Shown here one piece after another: positions 46,730-55,945 of a stretch of 64,000 bases of DNA. The position numbers were made by a program, and so were the translations under genes. The stretch comes from Anoxybacter fermentans (GTDB lineage Bacteria; Bacillota; Halanaerobiia; DY22613): the NCBI RefSeq assembly GCF_003991135.1, contig NZ_CP016379.1, positions 3,100,001 to 3,164,000 of the forward strand. The letters are read 5' to 3'. The notes beneath the pieces are model-generated. The model worked only from the letters and a program-made list of their open reading frames with translations. It was not told where the DNA came from and did not search any database. How positions within the stretch are numbered: position 1 is the first letter of the stretch; each line of letters opens with the position of its first letter.

Positions 46730-47680
46730 ATGAAAAGATTAATTGTTCTGTCAATTTTGGTTTTGATGATGTTAGTAATGGCTGGATGTGGCTTTTTGAA
46801 TGTCGGAAATAATACTGATAGTACGGGAAGTTTAGCTTTGTTTTTGGCTGATGCTCCAGTGAATGATGTTCAAAATGTTTTTGTTACTATTGATGAAGTT
46901 CAGGTTTACAATGAAGAAAATGGTTGGCTGACAATTAATGATTTTACAAGTGATGGCGGTGAAAAAACGTTTGATCTATTAACTTTAAGATTTGATGAAG
47001 ATCTTCTAGGACAGGAAAGTTTACCGGTAGGCACATATACTCAAATCAGGCTGATTGTTGCTGCTAATGAAGAACTTAACGGTCAGGGCAATTATAGTGG
47101 TCCAAATGCAGGAAAATCATACATTGTTTTAAAAGATGGTACTAAAAAAGATATCTTTATTCCCAGTGGAACCCAGACTGGTTTAAAGATTAATCACACA
47201 TTTACTATTGAAGAAGGTGTTATTACTCAATTAGTTTTAGATACCGATGTACGAGAAATGTTACATAGTGCTGGTAAAAGCGGTAAGATCATTCTTAGAC
47301 CGACTGCGATTAAAGTTGTTGATAAGGTTATTTCTGGTGATGTAGAAGGTAGAGTGATAGATAGTGGAGGTAATGCAATTACAGATGTTGATGTAATTGT
47401 AGAAGCCTTAGATGCCAGTGGTAATGTTGTAGCTTCTACAGTCGCTACTGCAGAAGAAACTATTTTAGAAGATGGAACAGTTAAACCTGCTGGATCTTTT
47501 AAACTTAGAGGGTTAGAAGAAGGTACTTATTGGATAAATGCCTATGCAATAGATGCAAACGGAGCTGTAGTTTATGAATTATCATCTGAACTGATAACAG
47601 TTCAAGTTGTTGCTAAACAGACTACAGTCCTGGAAAATGATATTATTTTGAAACCAGTTTTGCAAGAGCCTGCTCTATAA
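46730..47680 (+). CDS. DUF4382 lipoprotein
   Basis: A 316-aa secreted lipoprotein. Signal peptide with lipobox VMAGC (Cys20), then a DUF4382 domain (GSLALFLADAPVNDVQNVFVTIDEVQV ... LPVGTYTQIRLIV) to about 195. A carboxypeptidase-regulatory-like beta domain follows (GDVEGRVIDSGGNAITDVDV). The family's function is unknown, and it sits on the outer face of the membrane. GGGGGG precedes the ATG. Monocistronic. Confidence 0.85.
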   Translation: MKRLIVLSILVLMMLVMAGCGFLNVGNNTDSTGSLALFLADAPVNDVQNVFVTIDEVQVYNEENGWLTINDFTSDGGEKTFDLLTLRFDEDLLGQESLPVGTYTQIRLIVAANEELNGQGNYSGPNAGKSYIVLKDGTKKDIFIPSGTQTGLKINHTFTIEEGVITQLVLDTDVREMLHSAGKSGKIILRPTAIKVVDKVISGDVEGRVIDSGGNAITDVDVIVEALDASGNVVASTVATAEETILEDGTVKPAGSFKLRGLEEGTYWINAYAIDANGAVVYELSSELITVQVVAKQTTVLENDIILKPVLQEPAL

Positions 47681-47715
47681 AGAGAATTTTAGTGGTAAAT
47701 TATAATATAAATTAT

Positions 47716-47750
47716 AAAACCCTGTTAGTTCAGACTAACAGGGTTTTATA
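47716..47750 (+). terminator. Terminator after the DUF4382 gene
   Basis: AAAACCCTGTTAGT/ACTAACAGGGTTTT, a near-perfect 14-bp stem. Confidence 0.92.
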
Positions 47751-47931
47751 ATTTTGAACTATAATTTACCTATCCAAAATATTTTCTCGATTTGATAGGA
47801 AAATACTAAAGTTGAACTGTTTTTATATCTTTAACTAGTGTGTTATAATATAACAGAAATCTGATAATTTTTGTGGAATAATAACTAATCTTCCCTAAAA
47901 TAAATGCTTAATTGAAGGGAGGAGAAAAAAA

Positions 47932-48755
47932 ATGAGGAAAAAACGGAAGATAACAGAACCAGTTGTAGCAATTATATCTAATCCTTATGAAGGTGATGCT
48001 CTTGTTGAGGCATTAAATCTGTTACCCCTTGAAAATCTTGTTCAATCAGAGGAGACGGTGGTAAAAAATCAATTTCCTGAAAATAGTGTAGTAGTAGGAA
48101 CTGAAACTTTTCGACAGTTGATCCGTTACTTTAAAGGTAAAATTCCTGGACATCTGGTGATTGCCGCGGATTCAGGTGGTGCATCCACACCTCAAGTCTT
48201 TGAACAGGTGGGATATAAGACAGTAATTGAAGAGGAAGTTGTTTAATTACGACCCATATACCGAGATTAAGTTAAATCATAGTATTCCTTCATCAACAAA
48301 GTTAAATCAACTTTATGAGGAAGATGTATTGATCTCTTTTACTCAGATTAAAGTCCATGAGGAGGCTACTGTTTCTTTAGGTATCAAAAAAATTGCTTTA
48401 AGTTGGCCACCGGCAGAGATTCATGGATTTCCTAAAAAAGAAAAAGAGATTCATACTGATTTACATAATTTTATTCGGGCAGAGAAGATGGAGTGCGGAT
48501 AAGGGATTGGTGGGAACTGGTGAAGGAAAACCAGTCGATACGGATTTGATTATTGCTGGTACAAATCCCGTGGCGGTCGATGTGGTGGGGGCCAGATTAT
48601 TGGGATTTAGGCTTCAAGCTGTCCATTATATGGACCAACTGATACGGATAGGTTACGAAGAAGGAGATTTAACTAAAGTTACTTTAAAAGGGCTGTCTTT
48701 AAATGAAACTGAAAAAATTTTTTCTTTAGCAGCTTATGGCTATCAAATAGTATGA
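47932..48755 (+). pseudogene. Broken DUF362-like gene, frameshifted
   Basis: Three overlapping frames together resemble a DUF362-type protein. The parts are MRKKRKITEPVVAIISNPYE... to 48246, ALSWPPAEIHGFPKKEKE near 48394-48447, and DKGLVGTGEGKPVDTDLIIA to the end at 48755. At least two frameshifts and probably a small deletion near 48480-48500 separate them. The start has GGGAGGAG. The final stop TGA (48753-48755) lies at the border of element copy 11. An intact DUF362 protein is encoded at 23836. Confidence 0.7.
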
Positions 48756-48965
48756 TTATACTGCAAAAAGCTAATTTTGAGCGATACAGAAATTTTTCGC
48801 TAAACTATCTTAGCGAGATTTCAGTCGAAATAAGGCCTCATATGAGGATTGATGAGCTAATCAAGGGCCAGGAGGGTCCTTTGATTAAGAAGCCTTAGAA
48901 ATCGAGCTTTAGATGGTTCGAAAAATTTCTCCTTAAGCGAAAAATTAGCTTTTTGCAGTTTAATT
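48754..48965 (+). repeat. Palindromic interspersed element, copy 11, with 7-bp target duplication
   Basis: From GATTATACTGCAAAAAGCT to TTTTTGCAGTTTAATT, flanked by ATAGTAT (48747-48753 and 48966-48972). It contains the GGGCCAGGAGGGTCC hairpin. Confidence 0.93.
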
Positions 48966-49092
48966 ATAGTATTGGATGAAAAAAGATTTTACCTCTTCAT
49001 ATTTGAAACCGTCATAAGAGATTTTTTTAAAAGGATTCTAACTGAAGATGTCGAAATGAAAATAGTAGATTCCATTGAAGGGGTAGTCTATC

Positions 49093-50244
49093 ATGGATAA
49101 AAAGCCCAGTATCAAACTTTTGGATGAGATATTGGATCGAACAATTGAGAGTTTAAAAAAAGGAAAAGAGGAAATTTTTGATATTGCTGAAAGTGCAAGA
49201 AAAGAAGCAGAACGGGTTAGATCTGAGTTGGAAAATATTAAAGCTGAGGTTGCTGAGATTATTCGACAGGTTGATCAAATGGAGATTATTAATAAAAGGG
49301 CCCGGATTCGTCTTTTAGAAGTCAGCCGTGATTTTGAACGTTATACAGAAGAAGAGATTAAGAAAGCATATGAGAAAGCAGAAGAGACCCTTATCAAGCT
49401 AACTATATTACGGGAAAAAGAAGAAAATCTAAGACAAAAACGTAATGATTATGAGCGGCGATTGATTAATCTGGAGAGAACTGTAAGGAAAGCGGATAAT
49501 CTTGTTGCACAGGTAGGGGTTGTATTAGACTTTTTGTTAGGAAAATTAAATGATATCAGTAGTCAAGTTGAGGATCTCCAAAAAAGAAGTCAACTTGGTA
49601 TCCGGATTATTCTGGCTCAGGAAGAGGAAAGAAAGCGGGTTGCCCGTGAGATTCACGATGGCCCTGCTCAATCTATCGCGAATGTGGTATTTAGGACGGA
49701 GTATGTTGAAACTCTCCTGGAGAAGGATATTGAGATGGCTAAAGCAGAGTTAAAGGAGTTAAAAGCTCAGGTTCGTGATACTTTACAGGATATTAGAAAG
49801 ATAATATTTGACCTACGACCGATGACTTTAGATGATCTGGGTCTGATTCCTACTCTTCGTAGATTTATTGATAAATTCTTTGAAAAAACGAATATCAGGG
49901 TTGAATTATTGGTTATTGGAACAGAGAGAAGACTCGATCAATCAATAGAGGTAACAATTTTCAGGATAATTCAGGAAGCTTTAAATAACGTATATAAGCA
50001 TGCCCGGGCCAACTATGCTTTGGTAAAGATTGAGTTTCAGAAAAGCCTTATCAATCTTGTTATCCAGGACCGGGGAGTGGGTTTTAATCTAGACAAGGTT
50101 AAGGAAATGACCAGAGAAAGAGAAAATTATGGGTTATTAAGTTTAGAAGAACGGGCGGAGCTGATTGGAGGAAGTTTGAGAATTTTAACTGCTCCCGGTA
50201 AAGGAACAACGGTTCTAGTTAAAATTCCTATAAGGAGGGAGTAA
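49093..50244 (+). CDS. degS: Sensor histidine kinase, DegS-like
   Basis: A 383-aa cytoplasmic kinase with no membrane helix. A long N-terminal coiled coil (about 10-170) is followed by a HisKA_3 dimerisation/phosphoacceptor domain with His188 in AREIHDGPAQSIAN. The HATPase domain includes IIQEALNNVYKHARANYA and DRGVGF. This is the layout of DegS. Stop and start of the regulator gene overlap by one base (TAATG). Confidence 0.92.
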   Translation: MDKKPSIKLLDEILDRTIESLKKGKEEIFDIAESARKEAERVRSELENIKAEVAEIIRQVDQMEIINKRARIRLLEVSRDFERYTEEEIKKAYEKAEETLIKLTILREKEENLRQKRNDYERRLINLERTVRKADNLVAQVGVVLDFLLGKLNDISSQVEDLQKRSQLGIRIILAQEEERKRVAREIHDGPAQSIANVVFRTEYVETLLEKDIEMAKAELKELKAQVRDTLQDIRKIIFDLRPMTLDDLGLIPTLRRFIDKFFEKTNIRVELLVIGTERRLDQSIEVTIFRIIQEALNNVYKHARANYALVKIEFQKSLINLVIQDRGVGFNLDKVKEMTRERENYGLLSLEERAELIGGSLRILTAPGKGTTVLVKIPIRRE

Positions 50245-50900
50245 TGCCAATGGAGAAGATTAAGGTATTAGTTGCAGATGATCATCTTCTGGTTAGAGAG
50301 GGAATTTGCAAACTTTTAGAATTAGATGAAAAGATAACTATTGTTGGTGAGGCTGTTGATGGAGAAGATGTGGTAAATAAAGCTAAAGAGCTTAAACCTG
50401 ATCTAATACTTATGGACTTGAATATGCCTAAACTGTCCGGGGTCCAGGCTTCGAAGCAGATTAAAAGTCTCTTTCCTGAGATTAAGATTATTATTTTAAC
50501 TATTCATGATGATGAAGAATATGTTTATGAAGTTTTAAAGGCAGGAGCGGAAGGCTATCTGCAAAAAGATGTAAGTGCTGAAGAGCTGCGTTCAGCTTTG
50601 CAAATGGTCTTTAATGGAGAAACTCTTTTCCCGGCTTCCGTTATCAATCGGGTTATGGGGAGAGAACGTAGTAAAGGTAAAATCGGGGAATCCATTGAAG
50701 ATATCCTTACTGAACGGGAAATTGAAGTTCTGGAGATGATGGCTAAGGGTAATAATAACCGGGCCATTGGTGAGAAATTATTTATCAGTGAAAAAACAGT
50801 CAAGAATCATGTAAGTAATATATTAAAGAAACTTGGGGTCAACGACCGGACACAGGCAGTTATTTATGCAATAAAAAAGGGATGGGTTGACATAAAATAG
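50244..50900 (+). CDS. degU: Response regulator, DegU-like (NarL/LuxR type)
   Basis: A 218-aa regulator. Receiver with phospho-acceptor Asp58 (LILMDLNMPKLSG) and acidic pocket ADDH near the start; LuxR-type HTH at about 150-215 (LTEREIEVLEMMAKGNNNRAIGEKL). It forms a two-component pair with the kinase upstream. ATG 50244 or 50250 could start it; AAGGAGGG serves either. Targets are unknown, but motility and exoenzyme genes are controlled by DegU in Bacillus. A c-di-GMP riboswitch begins 85 bp after its stop. Confidence 0.92.
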   Translation: MPMEKIKVLVADDHLLVREGICKLLELDEKITIVGEAVDGEDVVNKAKELKPDLILMDLNMPKLSGVQASKQIKSLFPEIKIIILTIHDDEEYVYEVLKAGAEGYLQKDVSAEELRSALQMVFNGETLFPASVINRVMGRERSKGKIGESIEDILTEREIEVLEMMAKGNNNRAIGEKLFISEKTVKNHVSNILKKLGVNDRTQAVIYAIKKGWVDIK

Positions 50901-50984
50901 GGCTTTTGTCTTGCTGAATTGGGGCCAGTGTTGTATAGATTTCCCTTTATTTCTGTGTTATTATAAAAATGACAACTACACAGC

Positions 50985-51121
50985 TCACAGGTGAAAAAGG
51001 CAAACCTATCGAAAGATAGGGACGCAAAGCCAAGGGTCTAAGGCGGGTAAGAGATTCACCTTATTATTGACTGAAGTTAACCTGAGTGAATATCTTAGCC
51101 GCTATGACAGCCGGTTGCCAC
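50985..51121 (+). promoter_or_regulatory. c-di-GMP-I (GEMM) riboswitch upstream of a gene-free transcript
   Basis: Near-consensus boxes are AAAGGCAAACCTATCGAAAG, GGGACGCAAAGCC, GGGTCTAAGG and CTATGACAGCCGGTTGCC. GGCAAACC and GGTTGCC close the aptamer. The expression platform follows at 51168-51194. This is the best-conserved of the three copies here. Confidence 0.92.
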
Positions 51122-51171
51122 TAAAGAGCGGGTCTAACATGCACAAGTGTTTTGACCTATTCTCTTTTGGC

Positions 51172-51194
51172 AACCCAGGAGAATGGGTTTTTTT
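51172..51194 (+). terminator. Riboswitch expression-platform terminator
   Basis: AACCCA, loop GGAGAA, TGGGTT, then T residues (51172-51194). TGGCAACC (51168-51175), which overlaps the stem, is the exact complement of GGTTGCCA at the 3' edge of the aptamer (51113-51120), giving mutually exclusive folds. Confidence 0.75.
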
Positions 51195-51239
51195 ATTCCC
51201 ATCTCCCTGGGAGCTGTGGGTGTTATTTTTAAAAATAAG

Positions 51240-51655
51240 GAGGTGGGACAGTTTTAGTGTAAAATTTTTTTAAAGATTGGTTATGATATTGGTGTATGAT
51301 CCGGAAGTTTGTTGATATTGCTGATAGTATGTAATTATTATCTCATAGTGGAAGCACTGTGCATGCAAGACCTTAGTACTCAGTTCCTCTTCTGAGTACT
51401 TGTGTAAAATCGGAACGGATGTTAGATCCTGAGAAATCCCCCTCAGGAAAATTAAGATCCTCCTCCTCAAATGAAATAATTGAAATCAGGCTTATAATTG
51501 GGCTGTCCTCCCCAATTATAAGTTGACTGAAAATTTAATTGAAAAACCCCCTTAAGATAAAAAACTAATTGAAGCTTGAGATTTTTCAAAAAGAGAACTA
51601 ATTGAACTGATATATGAATAAGACCCTACTTGAAGAAATTCAAGTAGGGTCTTAT
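51240..51655 (+). ncRNA. Candidate c-di-GMP-controlled small RNA with CCUCC-like loops
   Basis: No reading frame of more than a few codons follows the riboswitch, although AAGGAGG occurs at 51237-51243. Three hairpins are visible: AGTACTCAG/CTGAGTACT with loop TTCCTCTT (51375-51400), TCCTGAG/CTCAGGA with loop AAATCCCC (51427-51448), and CTTATAATTGGG/CCCAATTATAAG with loop CTGTCCTC (51491-51522). An unpaired TCCTCCTCCTC lies at 51458-51468. The transcript would end at the terminator ending near 51655. C-rich loops recall anti-Shine-Dalgarno sRNAs. On the opposite strand the loops are GGA-rich instead. Confidence 0.45.
51620..51655 (+). terminator. Terminator of the candidate small RNA
   Basis: AAGACCCTACTTGAA/TTCAAGTAGGGTCTT, a perfect 15-bp stem followed by a T/A-rich tail. 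It abuts element copy 12. Confidence 0.88.
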
Positions 51656-51660
51656 TATAT

Positions 51661-51880
51661 GATTTTATTGCAAAAAGCTAATTTTTCGCTTCTTGAGGAA
51701 TTTTTCGAATCATCTAAAGCTCGATTTCCGCCGAAATAAGGCTTCCTAATCAAAGGGCCCTCCTGGTCCTTGATTAGCTCATCAATCCTCATATGAGGCC
51801 TTATTTCGTCGGAAATCTCGCTAAGATGATTTAACGAAAAATTTCTATGTCGCTCAAAATTAGCTTTTTACATTATAATC
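51661..51880 (-). repeat. Palindromic interspersed element, copy 12 (reverse), with 6-bp target duplication
   Basis: From GATTTTATTGCAAAAAGCT to TTTTTACATTATAATC, flanked by TTATAT (51655-51660, 51881-51886). 220 bp with both central hairpins. Confidence 0.93.
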
Positions 51881-52073
51881 TTATATTTAAAGAATAAAGA
51901 AAATTTTTTATATACTTAAAACAGAATAAAAAGGCATGACTACAGTTAAGAAGTGATATTTAACACAAAACGAATTCCGGTATTGGTAAAGAATGAAATA
52001 GAAGGAGATTGGTAAAGAGACGAAGAACTTAAGTTGTAATTCGTTGATTGTAGATAAGAGGAGGTTGAATCTG

Positions 52074-53276
52074 GTGAAGGATAAAATAAAGATTATGATT
52101 ATTGATGATATTAAAGACACCAGAGAGAATATAGGTAGGTTGATTAGTCTTGAAGATGATCTTGAAGTAGTAGCTGAAGCTAATGATGCAGAAAAGGGGA
52201 TTGAACTTGCTAAAAAAGTTCAGCCTGATATTATTCTAATGGATATTAATTTACCGGGAATGGATGGACTTAAGGCAACAGAGGTTCTTAGTCGGGAACT
52301 TCCAGAATCTTCGGTTATTATTATTTCTGTTCAGGAAGAGCATTATTATATGCAGCAAGCTATTTCTGCTGGGGCCCGGGAATTTTTGATGAAACCTTTC
52401 AGCCGGGATGAATTAGTAAAGGCTATTCGGCGGGTCTCTTCCATAGAACAGAAACAACTTAGTGAGACTATTCCAAAAGTGCGAAAAAGAACTGGTGAAG
52501 TAATTACTGTCTTTAGCGGCAAAGGGGGAGTGGGTAAGACAACCATTACTGTTAATCTGGCTGTTGCCCTGGCCAGATTAACAGGCGAGGAAGTGGTAGT
52601 TCTTGATCTGGATTTACAGTTTGGTGATGTTTCTTTGATGATGGGCCTACCAACAGATGTTACTATTACTGATCTGGCTCGGGAGATTGATAAAATTAGT
52701 GGAGATGATTTAGAAAATTATCTCTTAACCCATCGGAGTGGAGTAAAAGTATTGGCTGCACCTGTAAGACCGGAAGAAGCAGAATTAATAAAAAGAAATC
52801 ATGTCAGTAAAATTATTCATTTATTAAGGCAAAAGTATCAGTATGTATTAATTGATACAGAACCCACACTCCATGAAATCAATCTGGTAGCTTTAGATTT
52901 TTCAGATAAAATTATTCTAGTTTCTTTGCTTGAATTGGCTGCCATTAAAAATATTCGTTTGAGTTTGCAAATTATGGAGAAGTTAAATTATTCTAAAGAA
53001 AAAATACTTTTGATTTTAAATCGTTCAAACTCTAAACACGGTCCAGGTTTAAAGGATTTTAAAATAACTCTAAACTTTCCAATTAAGTTAAAGATTCCTG
53101 GTGATGAAAAGATAGCAGTGCGGGCAATGAATACTGGTGAACCATTTGTGCTTTCAAATCCAGGGAGTTCAATATCTAAAAGTATTTTTGAACTGGCTTA
53201 TTTGGTAGAACCTGAGGCTAAAGGGAATAACAGAGGTGGACTTTTTAGAACGATGAAACAGTTATTTGGCAAATAA
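52074..53276 (+). CDS. Receiver-MinD/ParA fusion ATPase (CpaE/TadZ-like)
   Basis: A 400-aa protein with an N-terminal receiver domain (Asp57 in ILMDINLPGMDG, Lys in FLMKPF) joined by a short linker to a MinD/ParA-type ATPase. The ATPase has deviant Walker A GKGGVGKTT (149-157) and LDLDLQFGDVSLMMG. This is the CpaE/TadZ layout used to place Tad pilus or secretion machines at the pole, but no tad genes are in this window. I start at GTG 52074 behind GAGGAGG; a longer in-frame start at 52044 has no site. The receiver's kinase is unknown. Confidence 0.9.
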   Translation: MKDKIKIMIIDDIKDTRENIGRLISLEDDLEVVAEANDAEKGIELAKKVQPDIILMDINLPGMDGLKATEVLSRELPESSVIIISVQEEHYYMQQAISAGAREFLMKPFSRDELVKAIRRVSSIEQKQLSETIPKVRKRTGEVITVFSGKGGVGKTTITVNLAVALARLTGEEVVVLDLDLQFGDVSLMMGLPTDVTITDLAREIDKISGDDLENYLLTHRSGVKVLAAPVRPEEAELIKRNHVSKIIHLLRQKYQYVLIDTEPTLHEINLVALDFSDKIILVSLLELAAIKNIRLSLQIMEKLNYSKEKILLILNRSNSKHGPGLKDFKITLNFPIKLKIPGDEKIAVRAMNTGEPFVLSNPGSSISKSIFELAYLVEPEAKGNNRGGLFRTMKQLFGK

Positions 53277-53358
53277 AGGTAGATAGAAATAGAACTAACG
53301 GCATAAATTAACAGGAGGTATAAGCCCAGGTTATATCAAATATTACAAAGGAGAAGAT

Positions 53359-53525
53359 GATTAAACTGCAAAAAGCTAATTTTGAGCTATATAGAAATTT
53401 TTCGTTTAACCATCTTAGTGAGATTTCAGTCGAAATAAGACCTCATATGAGTAGGTGATAAGCTAATCAAGTCACTGAAATCGAACTTTAGATGGTTTGA
53501 AAAATTTCTTTATGAAAGTAAGATC
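53359..53525 (+). repeat. Palindromic element, copy 13, internally deleted, with 7-bp target duplication
   Basis: From GATTAAACTGCAAAAAGCT to AGTAAGATC, missing most of the right inner arm. It is flanked by AGAAGAT (53352-53358 and 53526-53532), which shows the true right edge. Confidence 0.85.
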
Positions 53526-53611
53526 AGAAGATTATTTGCAAAAAAGTCCGTATTGCTGATTCTTATATTGCTTGGAAAGTATTGTAATCGGATATAAGGG
53601 GTTGAAATATC

Positions 53612-55630
53612 TTGAAAGCACGCATCGCTGTAATTATCCTACTTTTGATTCAAGTTCTCTTTCCCATTCAGGTTATGGCTTTAGAACTTACTTATGAAGG
53701 TCAAGAAAATTTCTGGGCCAGTTTAAATCTGACGGTTTTTGAAGATGAAGTAACAGGTGAGCGGCTTTATGAAGAAGATTGGTCATTTAGTCACTCACTT
53801 GAGGTTAGTTTTCAAGGTGAAGATGATGATGGTTATCTTAAAGGCTATTTTACTGATAATCCTCAGATGATGGATCAGATTTTTTTAGATCTTTCTTTAG
53901 GAAAATTTAAGCTTCAATGGGATAAATTCGAGAAGGCTTTTTTCATCCCAACCTGGTTTAATCCAGAACAAACGTTCTATGGCCTTAGGTTCAGTTATAC
54001 AGACGAAATAGATAGGGTTGATCTTATAGGGTTAAAAGCTAAAAATTATTTTCGTGAAGAAGATCTGGTTTTAAATCCCGGTGATGAAAGTGTGGGTATT
54101 AGTTTGAAACATTACCCAGTGGTAATGGATTCGGTCCGAATCTGGTTGAATGGTGAAGAACTTCAATATGGTGTAGATTATTATTTTGATTATCTTAGTG
54201 GGGTTATTTTTTTACAGTTTCCTATTTTTAAGACCAGTCATTTGCATATTCAGTATCTTGAGGAAGGAGAGAAGTATCGGGTCTTAGGTGGACGGTATAA
54301 TCGGCATCTTAATGAGAAATTGATCAGTGGAATAGTTTTTCTTAAAACCCAGGGTAAGGAGATGAATCAAAATCTTTTGGGAAGTGAATGGTTATATAAA
54401 CCGTCTCCCTGGTGGTTGATAGAGTTGGATACAGGTTTGATTTATAAAGAGGGAGTCCCTTTGAATTTGAACTGGCGGTTGGCCCATCAGTTTAATTGGC
54501 CTAATCTGAACTTTACAGTTGATTATCAGGTTATAAAAGATAACTTTCAAAGTCTTCTTTATAAGGGTTTTGAAGGTAAATCTTTAAATCTTTCCGGTCA
54601 ATATCAGAGTGAAAAGACTGTTATAAGGCATCATAAGAATTATAATTGGAGTCTTAATGATCAATTGATAGAGCAAAATTCTGAGCTGGAATTTATCTGG
54701 ATTGACTCTCAATGGATTCCATATCTGTATTATTTCCAACACAAAGAAGGAGAATTGATTACAGAGCATGGTATCGCTGAATTAGGTTATCAGACTGATC
54801 TGGTGCATAAAGATGGTTCTTTGATTTATCTTCTTGGTATTGATGTTAAGACTTCTTTTGAAAAAGAAAAGAGTTTTGAACCATATTTTGGGATTAAATA
54901 TCAGAGAGATCCAGATAGGAGTATTGGGGCGCGTATTTATGGTAAGGAGGGAATCCGTTTTAATCAGCTGGTCATTTCAGGTTGTTGGATGCAAGATTCA
55001 TTGAACTGGAAAGGTGAATTAAATTACAACTCCGAATATTATAGAATGGAACATGAATTGGCCTGGACTGGGTTACCTGTGGATATAACGCTTAATTTGT
55101 TGGCTAATCGCTATATTACTGGTGTTAATGGCGAACAAAATGATTTCAATCTGGATTTAAATCTGGATTTTACAGCCTGGGCTGAGTTAGAAACCCGGCT
55201 TAGGCTAGGTCTCTATAAAGAAGAAAAAGATGGGGTTAATACCGTGATTTATCAACTGGGCGGTGAAAGAGCTATTAATCCCAGATTGGTTGGATATGGT
55301 GAGATTGATCTGGCTGGAGCAGAGCGTTCCTATACCGGAGGAGTTCGGGGGACTAACAAAGCGATGGATTATGATGTAAATTATACCTATTCAGAAACTC
55401 TTTTAGACGGGGAGCGGATGCAGCGGAATAAAGTTGGTTTTTCTGTAGGAACAATGGATTTATTTACTCTTTCTTTAGAGTTAGAGGTTGATAATCAAAG
55501 GCATTGGTGGAGTGGTCTGGATTTAAATTATTCTATCTTACCTAATGTTGATCTGGGAGTACATTATACAGGTGAAAAGTTATTTTTGAACAATCATCAT
55601 ATAACTTTACAAACAGTATATCATTTTTGA
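53612..55630 (+). CDS. Probable outer-membrane beta-barrel protein
   Basis: A 672-aa exported protein. A signal peptide (1-23, ending VMALE) is followed by a chain rich in aromatic residues and alternating polar/hydrophobic strands throughout. The last strand HHITLQTVYHF ends in Phe, the usual BAM recognition signal of outer-membrane proteins. No helical domain is seen. I cannot name the family or the transported substrate. If correct, the cell has an outer membrane. TTG start; the ribosome site is weak (GGGGTTG). Confidence 0.75.
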   Translation: MKARIAVIILLLIQVLFPIQVMALELTYEGQENFWASLNLTVFEDEVTGERLYEEDWSFSHSLEVSFQGEDDDGYLKGYFTDNPQMMDQIFLDLSLGKFKLQWDKFEKAFFIPTWFNPEQTFYGLRFSYTDEIDRVDLIGLKAKNYFREEDLVLNPGDESVGISLKHYPVVMDSVRIWLNGEELQYGVDYYFDYLSGVIFLQFPIFKTSHLHIQYLEEGEKYRVLGGRYNRHLNEKLISGIVFLKTQGKEMNQNLLGSEWLYKPSPWWLIELDTGLIYKEGVPLNLNWRLAHQFNWPNLNFTVDYQVIKDNFQSLLYKGFEGKSLNLSGQYQSEKTVIRHHKNYNWSLNDQLIEQNSELEFIWIDSQWIPYLYYFQHKEGELITEHGIAELGYQTDLVHKDGSLIYLLGIDVKTSFEKEKSFEPYFGIKYQRDPDRSIGARIYGKEGIRFNQLVISGCWMQDSLNWKGELNYNSEYYRMEHELAWTGLPVDITLNLLANRYITGVNGEQNDFNLDLNLDFTAWAELETRLRLGLYKEEKDGVNTVIYQLGGERAINPRLVGYGEIDLAGAERSYTGGVRGTNKAMDYDVNYTYSETLLDGERMQRNKVGFSVGTMDLFTLSLELEVDNQRHWWSGLDLNYSILPNVDLGVHYTGEKLFLNNHHITLQTVYHF

Positions 55631-55736
55631 TTGAATTTAAGTATAGAGATGATAGAATTGATCCCAATATCTTTCTCCCTAATTGAAGTATTATTTAAAT
55701 GTTTTTAAGGGAGAATAGGTATTGGAGGTGTTTACC

Positions 55737-55928
55737 TTGAAAAAAATCGAAATACCGAAAAAGCCGTCAACTACGAGCTGGGTAGTGAGTGGTTTGGGGC
55801 TTTTGGTATCTGCTCTTGGTGCTAGAATGTTAAAAAAGAAGGTCGGTGCTGGAATTTTAGGTTTCGGTCTGGCTCATATTCTCCTTGGACAGCTAGATCG
55901 ATTTAGACCGACAGTCAATGAGCACTAG
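55737..55928 (+). CDS. Small membrane protein, unknown (63 aa)
   Basis: TTG start 55737 behind GGAGGT. A lysine-rich N-terminus is followed by two hydrophobic stretches (WVVSGLGLLVSALGARML and VGAGILGFGLAHILLG) and a short polar tail. Similar small proteins occur in thermophilic Firmicutes with no known role. It is convergent with the EamA transporter gene. Confidence 0.65.
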   Translation: MKKIEIPKKPSTTSWVVSGLGLLVSALGARMLKKKVGAGILGFGLAHILLGQLDRFRPTVNEH

Positions 55929-55945
55929 GCGTAAACACCTCACAG

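Noticed and set aside
51067-51273. 68-aa frame starting inside the third riboswitch
   Set aside because: It overlaps the aptamer and expression platform; its apparent coding is a by-product of conserved RNA sequence.
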